Source of the DNA: an uncultured Bifidobacterium sp.
GTDB taxonomy: Bacteria > Actinomycetota > Actinomycetes > Actinomycetales > Bifidobacteriaceae
DNA length: 64,000 nucleotides
Assembly: GCF_949292005.1 (NCBI RefSeq)
Contig: NZ_CASEXV010000060.1
Coordinates: 1 to 64,000, forward strand
Direction: 5' to 3'
Positions within the stretch are counted from its first letter, which is position 1. Each line of letters begins with the position of its first letter. The translations under genes were made by a program, and so were the position numbers. The notes beneath the pieces are model-generated. The model searched no databases. It was not told where the DNA came from and saw only the letters and a list, made by a program, of their open reading frames with translations. Shown here in pieces: positions 58,627 to 64,000 of the stretch.

Positions 58627-59421
58627 TCAGCCGTGGATGGCTTCGACGGCCGCTATCACCGCGCCGCGGAATCCCGCCTTTTCCAACGCCGACACGCCAC
58701 GGATGGTCGTCCCTCCGGGAGAGCATACGGCATCCTTCATGGCGCCGGGGTGCTGCCCCGTGGCGATCTGCAAGGCTCCCGTTCCTTCCATCATCTTCGA
58801 GGCCAGACGGTAGGAGGTCGCCCGGGACAGGCCGAACTCGACGCCTCCATCGGCCAACGCCTCCAGGAACATCTCGGCGAACGCCGGAGCACAGCCACCA
58901 AGAATCGTCGCGACCCCCAGATGGTCCGAGTCCACGCGCTCAATCAATGCCACGGGAGAGAACAGCCGCTCGAAAAGTTCGGATTGCTCAGCGCTCAGCG
59001 TGTTCGCGGTCTCGGCGATAAGCACACCCTGCCCGACCGCTATCGGAGTGTTGGGAATGGCGCATTGCACATGTGCCCGGGGCTCCAGAACCCCGCGGTA
59101 GCTCTCCAGACTCCATCCACCGACTATGGACACGACCATGCGCCGTGGATCCGACAGCTCCCCCGTCGCCCCATCCAGCGCCTCACGAACCATCCCCGGC
59201 TTGACGGCAACGACCACAACATCGGCGGCCGCCACCACCTCCTCGGCGCTTTTCATAGCCCTTGCGCCGATTCGAGCGGTCGATTCACGCAACTTGTCAA
59301 GATGCGCGGCGCACGCGACTATTCGGCCCCCATCCACGACACCCTGATCGACGAGCCCCTGGGCCACCGCCTGGGCCATGTTCCCGTATCCGATGAAACC
59401 AATGGTGATGTCCTCTGCCAT
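58627..59421 (-). CDS. proC: Pyrroline-5-carboxylate reductase
   Basis: ProC makes proline from pyrroline-5-carboxylate with NAD(P)H. The 264-residue protein has the nucleotide-binding 'IGFIGYGNMAQAV' at residues 7-19, 'VAVKPGMVREAL' near residue 72, 'AIPNTPIAVGQG' near residue 120, and the C-terminal signature 'VCSPGGTTIRGVSALEKAGFR' in part near residue 235. AGGAAAGG precedes the ATG at 59421. It is downstream of the proline iminopeptidase gene, and both serve proline metabolism. Confidence 0.94.
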   Translation of the reverse strand: MAEDITIGFIGYGNMAQAVAQGLVDQGVVDGGRIVACAAHLDKLRESTARIGARAMKSAEEVVAAADVVVVAVKPGMVREALDGATGELSDPRRMVVSIVGGWSLESYRGVLEPRAHVQCAIPNTPIAVGQGVLIAETANTLSAEQSELFERLFSPVALIERVDSDHLGVATILGGCAPAFAEMFLEALADGGVEFGLSRATSYRLASKMMEGTGALQIATGQHPGAMKDAVCSPGGTTIRGVSALEKAGFRGAVIAAVEAIHG

Positions 59422-59501
59422 GGAATCCGACCTTTCCTCGACGATATGCGCTGTCCGCACGGCCTTTCCCATCGTAGACCAGCCGTGGGCCATCCATCGG
59501 C

Positions 59502-60842
59502 CTATACGATCGCCGCCAGATCCCCCCGATTCAACGCCTCGCCATACAAGTGGGAGAACACGCTCGTCCCATGCACACCGTCATGTTCGAACTCGTTCGT
59601 CGCCCAGTAATGCGAGCGCCCCACGCGCGACAGGGTGTCGAGCTGCAGATCGCTCGGCACATACATGTCATCCACGTACACGGCCGCCTGCAGTGGTACC
59701 TCGTTGGCCCGAAGCCGGTCGACGTCGTACAGCCTTCCAAAGGACGTGTCTTCCATCAGCTTGTCCACCGCAGCGGCGAACGGGCGAAGAGCAGACTCCT
59801 GCTCGAACATCCACGGGAACACGGCCTCGCCCGTGAACATCAAGGGACGGTTGTCCGCCGAGAAGACAGGCATGGACGCGCGCACCCGGTGGGCCGCCCA
59901 CCGCAGGGGATGATCCAACTCCCCATCCGCATAGATGAACTCCTGAAGCGGCCAGTATAACGGACGCGACGACGTGGCCCGCATCACACCGTCAAGGAAC
60001 TCATCGGACAGATCGCCATCGGGCCTCGGCTCACCGGAACCGTCGACGAACGCCTCGTCCATCAGCCAGTGCAACCGTTCGAAGCTTGGTTTCATCCCAA
60101 AGTCCGATCCCAACGTCTGCAATCGCTCCACCGTGAGTCCATCCCCGTTGGGAAGAAGCACACCACCGTCCGACAGACGGTCCGCGACCGCGGCGACACG
60201 GTCGACGTCCTGCGGATAGCGTTCGTAATACTGATTCGTCTTCGCCACCATCCGCGGGAACGTATGACGATACAGGTCCTCGGCATCGGATGGGACGTGA
60301 GGAATCCCCCCGGTGGTGAAGCATGCGGCCAGCCCCTCCGGGAAGAGGGACAGATAGCTCAGCGTGAGGAACCCTCCATAGCTCTGGCCCAACGAGACCC
60401 ATTGGCGTCCATCGAACTCGGTCAGACGCAGATGCTCCACATCGCGAACGATGGAATCGGCCAGAAACCTCTTCAGATACGCAGCCTGTCTGTTAGCACC
60501 CTCGACGCGCGCCATGACGTGAGAATCGATACGGCTCGACCTCCCCGTTCCCCGCTGGTCAGGAAGAACGACGCGGAAATGCCGGATGGCCTGGCCGATC
60601 CATCCGTCACTGGACGGGGATGTCGGACGCGAGCACGAGCCCCCCGGTCCACCCTGAAGAAACACCAGCAGCGGCAGATCATCGTGGATGCGGTCGGGAG
60701 CGCACAACACACGATAGAACAGGCTGATGGACGGTCTGGAAAAGCCCTCGCCCGGAACGTTCCCCCGCCAATCCAGAGGAACCTCGATCGCATGGTCCTC
60801 GACATCCAAACCTGGAACACAGTAATGCGCAATACGGGTCAT
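59502..60842 (-). CDS. Proline iminopeptidase (S33 family)
   Basis: This alpha/beta hydrolase cleaves N-terminal proline from peptides. The 446-residue protein has 'VFLQGGPGG' (the oxyanion segment) near residue 60, 'LPDQRGTGRSSR' near residue 94, the nucleophile Ser in 'SLGQSYGGFL' near residue 152, the Asp in 'YVDDMYVPS' near residue 387, and the His in 'EHDGVHGT' near residue 419. It is longer than many S33 enzymes and shaped like the larger actinobacterial form. AAGGAG precedes the ATG at 60842. proC follows 80 bases later. Confidence 0.88.
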   Translation of the reverse strand: MTRIAHYCVPGLDVEDHAIEVPLDWRGNVPGEGFSRPSISLFYRVLCAPDRIHDDLPLLVFLQGGPGGSCSRPTSPSSDGWIGQAIRHFRVVLPDQRGTGRSSRIDSHVMARVEGANRQAAYLKRFLADSIVRDVEHLRLTEFDGRQWVSLGQSYGGFLTLSYLSLFPEGLAACFTTGGIPHVPSDAEDLYRHTFPRMVAKTNQYYERYPQDVDRVAAVADRLSDGGVLLPNGDGLTVERLQTLGSDFGMKPSFERLHWLMDEAFVDGSGEPRPDGDLSDEFLDGVMRATSSRPLYWPLQEFIYADGELDHPLRWAAHRVRASMPVFSADNRPLMFTGEAVFPWMFEQESALRPFAAAVDKLMEDTSFGRLYDVDRLRANEVPLQAAVYVDDMYVPSDLQLDTLSRVGRSHYWATNEFEHDGVHGTSVFSHLYGEALNRGDLAAIV

Positions 60843-61005
60843 ATACGGACACTCCTTCAATCACACACCTCAACGCACGCGGACACGCAAGAACGCACCG
60901 GACAGGTCGCGGACAAGCTTCCCGCATCCCCCATGACACAGTTCAGTCGCGACATACGGACATGGCACGCGGCAGTCCGTTGACGTCTGGCGCTAGCCTA
61001 GGCTC

Positions 61006-63501
61006 ATGGGAAAACCAGGACGCCTCACGCGATGGCTGCGGTCTCGCACCATGCTCGTCGACGGCGGAATGGCCGTGGCGGTTCTGCTGCTGTCCCTCGG
61101 CATGGGCGCGCAGAGCGACGGCCTTGTCTTCGCCTACTCCTCGACATGGATGGTCATCTGGAACGTGGCGGCCATTGTCCCCGTGGCTTGGCGCCGCAGG
61201 AACCCCGACCGCGCGGCGACCGCATACGTGCTCATCATCCTGCTGCAGCTTGTCTTTGGACCGACGCTGGTTCTCACGGATGCTCTGGCGTTGGTGATGG
61301 TGTACTCGGTGATCGTCTATGGGAATCCGACGCACACGCGGCGTTTCGTCATCACCGCCTTCGTGATGGGAATTCTCACCGCCCTGGTTATCGCATGGAC
61401 GAATGCGGCCGGCCCCGCCTGGGCCGTGACCACCAACGCCGACTACGCGGCCACCCAGCAGTGTCCCACGGCATGGAAAGGGTCCTTGGATTCAGGCTGC
61501 GCCAACGTCTTCGCACTGGATTTTCTCTGGGGCTGCATCATCATCGAGGCCTGCGTGGTGTCGGCGGTGATCATCGCCTACTGGCAACGGGCCAGAATGC
61601 AGATCGCCCGCATGCTTTCCGAGCGCAATGACGCTCTCGCCGCGGGTGAGGAGGAGGGCCGCCGGAACGCCGCCAGCGCGGAACGTGCCCGCATAGCCCG
61701 AGACATGCACGACGTGGTCGCCCACACACTGTCCATCATCATCGTCCAGGCCGACGGAGGACGGTACGCCGGAACGCACGACCCCGTCGTGGCACGTGAA
61801 TCCATGGAGAACATCCGGCGCGAGTCCCGACGTGCCCTGCACGACATGTCCATTCTCTTGGGAGTCTTCGGCGGTTCGCGCGACTGCGACTACACGCATG
61901 TGGCAGACGTGATCGAACAGGCCCGACGAGCGGACTCGTCGAACGTGACGATAGGGCGCATCGTCGAGGGCACTCCCGCCGTGGACAGGCTTTCCCCCGC
62001 GGCAAGCACCGCGATGTACCGCGTGCTTCAGGAGTCTCTCACCAACGTCCGCAAATACGCCGGTCCGGGCGTGCGCGTGACGATCAGGGAGATCTGGGAC
62101 GACGCCGGCCTGCGCGTCGACGTTATCGACGACGGCCGTGGCACGCGATCCTCACAGGACGGGCACAAACCCGGATACGGCCTGTTGGGCATGCGCGAGC
62201 GCATAGAGTTGGTGAACGGGACGGTCGACGCAGGCCCTCGCGCCACGGGCGGATTCGAGGTGAACGCCTTCGTTCCCTATTCGATTCCCCTCGCGGAGAT
62301 ACGGTCCACCTCCACCGACGACATCGCACCCAACAATCATCAGGAGTTCGGCGCCACACGGGTGCTTTTCCCGATCCTCCACCCTCGTGCGGCGGTAGAC
62401 ACCGTGCTGCGCGCCATCGGATCGGCCAAATGCTCCTTTGGGGCACACCGCTTGCCAACCATGGACGATGGTTCCCCCATCCCTCCGGAGGAACGCCCGA
62501 ACACTGTTGAAAGACTGTCCCAATGGACCCAGCGCCACTACTGGCTGGTGGACATCGTCGTGTGCTGTCTGGGCATCACGCTGTTCAGCTTCTTCTCGCC
62601 CTCCGGATACACGCTGATGGGATCGGGATACTCCGCCGAAAACGGCCTGATCAGCGGAAACACTGTGGACAGGCTGATGATGGTCGCGATCCTCCTTCCC
62701 TTCTGCATCCGTCGCCGATTTCCGGAGACAAGCGCCGCGCTGGTCGCCGCCATCTGCTCCATCCAGTTGATCGCCTGTCCCGATATCCTGGTCTTCCACG
62801 CCCTCGCTCTGGTGTCTCTGTATTCGGCGAACCTCTATGGGCGCGACGGCGTCTGGCGATGGACATCACTGGCATCCGCCGTGAACGCCGCCCTCTTCGC
62901 GATAAAGGTGACGGCGGCGTCCTCGGGTTTCGCGACGATTCTCGATCTTCTGATTCTCAACCGCGACTCCCTGTCCGCCTTAGAAAGCGTCACGAACATA
63001 ATCGCCAACCTCATCATGTCGTTCATCACGGTGATGATGGTTTGTCTCGCGACCATCGCTCTCGCCCAATGGTCCCATTCCAGCGGCACGAACGCATTGG
63101 TCCTCCGCACGCGTCAGGAGGCGCTGGAAGCCGAACAGCACGAACAGAAGATATTGGCCGCCAACATCGAACGCGAGCGCATCGGATCGTCCATCCGGTC
63201 GCAGATCCGAGACGCTCTGACAGGGGTGTCGGATCAGGCGGATCAGGGAATAGCCATGCTGGACGAGGCCCGGCTGTCGGGCAGGGAGCCCGATCCGGAA
63301 ATCGTCGCCCGATCCTTCGCCGCGATCGGAGGGAAAGGCCGTGCGGCGCTCACGCAGATGCGCCAGCTTCTGGGGGTGCTGCGGGACACGAACGTCACAG
63401 CGACGCGCGAATCCACTGAAAAGGCCGGGTCGAGCCCCGATGACGGGTTGAGGCTCTCTCCCGTGGCTCCGCTTGACGACCAGCTCAGATACGGGTCATG
63501 A
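61006..63501 (+). CDS. Fused double sensor histidine kinase with degenerate second module
   Basis: The 831-residue protein joins two halves. The first has about six membrane helices (residues 18-200), a HisKA_3 domain with the phospho-acceptor His235 in 'RIARDMHDVVAH', and a HATPase (N-box 'QESLTNVRKY' near residue 343; 'GYGLLGMRERI' near residue 390). The second (about 505-820) has a new membrane block, then a HisKA_3-like helix where the His is replaced by Arg731 ('RIGSSIRSQIRD'), and no HATPase domain follows. It may dimerise with, or inhibit, the first. TAGCCT ends six bases before the ATG. The NarL-type regulator follows 175 bases later. Confidence 0.85.
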   Translation: MGKPGRLTRWLRSRTMLVDGGMAVAVLLLSLGMGAQSDGLVFAYSSTWMVIWNVAAIVPVAWRRRNPDRAATAYVLIILLQLVFGPTLVLTDALALVMVYSVIVYGNPTHTRRFVITAFVMGILTALVIAWTNAAGPAWAVTTNADYAATQQCPTAWKGSLDSGCANVFALDFLWGCIIIEACVVSAVIIAYWQRARMQIARMLSERNDALAAGEEEGRRNAASAERARIARDMHDVVAHTLSIIIVQADGGRYAGTHDPVVARESMENIRRESRRALHDMSILLGVFGGSRDCDYTHVADVIEQARRADSSNVTIGRIVEGTPAVDRLSPAASTAMYRVLQESLTNVRKYAGPGVRVTIREIWDDAGLRVDVIDDGRGTRSSQDGHKPGYGLLGMRERIELVNGTVDAGPRATGGFEVNAFVPYSIPLAEIRSTSTDDIAPNNHQEFGATRVLFPILHPRAAVDTVLRAIGSAKCSFGAHRLPTMDDGSPIPPEERPNTVERLSQWTQRHYWLVDIVVCCLGITLFSFFSPSGYTLMGSGYSAENGLISGNTVDRLMMVAILLPFCIRRRFPETSAALVAAICSIQLIACPDILVFHALALVSLYSANLYGRDGVWRWTSLASAVNAALFAIKVTAASSGFATILDLLILNRDSLSALESVTNIIANLIMSFITVMMVCLATIALAQWSHSSGTNALVLRTRQEALEAEQHEQKILAANIERERIGSSIRSQIRDALTGVSDQADQGIAMLDEARLSGREPDPEIVARSFAAIGGKGRAALTQMRQLLGVLRDTNVTATRESTEKAGSSPDDGLRLSPVAPLDDQLRYGS

Positions 63502-63570
63502 CCCCGCTGCGCAGCCGCGTGTCCGGAATCTCTTTGGCATCCGAGCCATACGGCCTCTCAACCATATGCG

Positions 63571-63659
63571 CTCCCGCTGCGGCACAACCCCTGGCCACCG
63601 TGCGACCTCCCGCCACGAAGCCTCACTCGCGGTGCGACTCCCACTGCGGTGCAACCCCT
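63571..63659. repeat. 22-bp direct repeats upstream of the NarL-type regulator
   Basis: CTCCC-G-CTGCGGCACAACCCCT (63571-63592) recurs with three changes at 63638-63659. The two are 67 bases apart (start to start), and the second ends a few bases before a possible -10 (TACAGT, 63664-63669). Confidence 0.6.
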
Positions 63660-63676
63660 CCACTACAGTGGTACGC

Positions 63677-64000
63677 ATGAGCGAGGAACGTATCCGCGTG
63701 GTCATCGCGGACGATCAGGAACTTGTCCGCGCCGGCTTCACCATGGTCATCAACTCCCAACCGGATATGACGGTGGTGGGTCAGGCTCGTGACGGGGCCG
63801 AGGCTGTGAGACTGTGCCAACGGCTGCGTCCCGATGTGGTCCTTATGGACGTGCGGATGCCCGGAATGGACGGGATCGAAGCCACCCGGCTGATTACCTC
63901 CGGCGAGGACGAGGATTCCGGCGATCCACGGCCCACATCCCCCACGTGCACCCGCGTTATCATCCTGACCACTTTCGACCTTGACGAGTACGTCATGTCG
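63677..64000 (+). CDS. NarL/LuxR-type response regulator (truncated by window end)
   Basis: The first 108 residues are present and the rest runs past the window end. The receiver domain has the acidic pair in 'VIADDQELVR' near residue 10, the phosphorylated Asp in 'VVLMDVRMPGMDG' near residue 55, and 'VIILTTFDLDEYV' near residue 96, typical of NarL-type receivers. The LuxR DNA-binding domain should follow outside the window. No ribosome site precedes the ATG; TACAGT ends seven bases upstream, suggesting a leaderless message. It is the expected partner of the double kinase. Confidence 0.92.
   Translation, partial: MSEERIRVVIADDQELVRAGFTMVINSQPDMTVVGQARDGAEAVRLCQRLRPDVVLMDVRMPGMDGIEATRLITSGEDEDSGDPRPTSPTCTRVIILTTFDLDEYVMS

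Overview
This 64 kb window is an ordinary-looking, gene-dense piece of a high-GC Gram-positive (actinobacterial) chromosome. WhiB1, a PdtaS-type histidine kinase, CarD, two LytR-CpsA-Psr proteins, a UPF0182 protein, DUF501 and the order eno/ftsB/DUF501/ppx all point to Actinomycetota. The lack of mycolate or sporulation genes and the rpsA-coaE-uvrB-terC order make a Bifidobacteriaceae-like host my best guess (inference, not proven). I saw no insertion sequence, prophage, CRISPR array or rRNA. One tRNA (Leu, anticodon TAA) is present.

Layout. 0-6.7 kb (minus strand): terC, uvrB, coaE, rpsA, folD. 6.8-9.6 kb (plus): a zinc/manganese-type ABC importer, with a Zur/Fur-like palindrome in front of its ATPase and permease. 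9.6-10.8 kb (minus): carD-ispF. 10.9-15 kb (plus): glgB, then an OmpR-type two-component pair. 15.1-17 kb: an SOS-controlled umuDC pair. 17-24 kb: comF, a phosphomannomutase-like HAD protein, a metallopeptidase-family protein that has lost its HExxH, a DUF5719 protein and a giant GT2 membrane protein. 24-27 kb: two LCP ligase-type proteins. 27-31 kb: an orphan double-ATPase FtsK/SpoIIIE protein, whiB1 and pdtaS. 31-34 kb: hemolysin III-type membrane protein, greA, an FKBP and a small membrane protein. 34-44.5 kb (minus): tRNA-Leu, ppx, DUF501, ftsB/divIC, eno, an inserted three-gene set (aldo/keto reductase, PhzA/B-like, alpha/beta hydrolase), mfd and pth. 44.7-54.8 kb: UPF0182, a GH3 enzyme, a uracil permease, a phosphoglycerate mutase-like protein, a secreted unknown, Hsp20, a YbaK-like protein and Mug. 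54.8-64 kb: ychF, a MocR-type regulator divergent from a LysE exporter, proC, a proline iminopeptidase, a fused double histidine kinase and the start of its NarL-type response regulator.

How the genes work together. Three themes stand out. One is envelope assembly: GT2, DUF5719, the LCP pair, the PMM-like HAD, FtsB and the GH3 enzyme. The second is DNA repair and damage response: UvrB, UmuDC under a perfect SOS box, Mfd and Mug. The third is signalling: two sensor/regulator pairs, PdtaS and WhiB1. Many start codons lack a Shine-Dalgarno sequence and sit 6-8 nt after a -10-like hexamer, which suggests frequent leaderless transcription.

The points most worth following are the fused sensor kinase with a degenerate second half, the tandem operator in front of the hemolysin III gene, the catalytic-site loss in the zincin-family protein, the inserted PhzA/B-hydrolase-reductase set, and the orphan EccC-like ATPase beside WhiB1.
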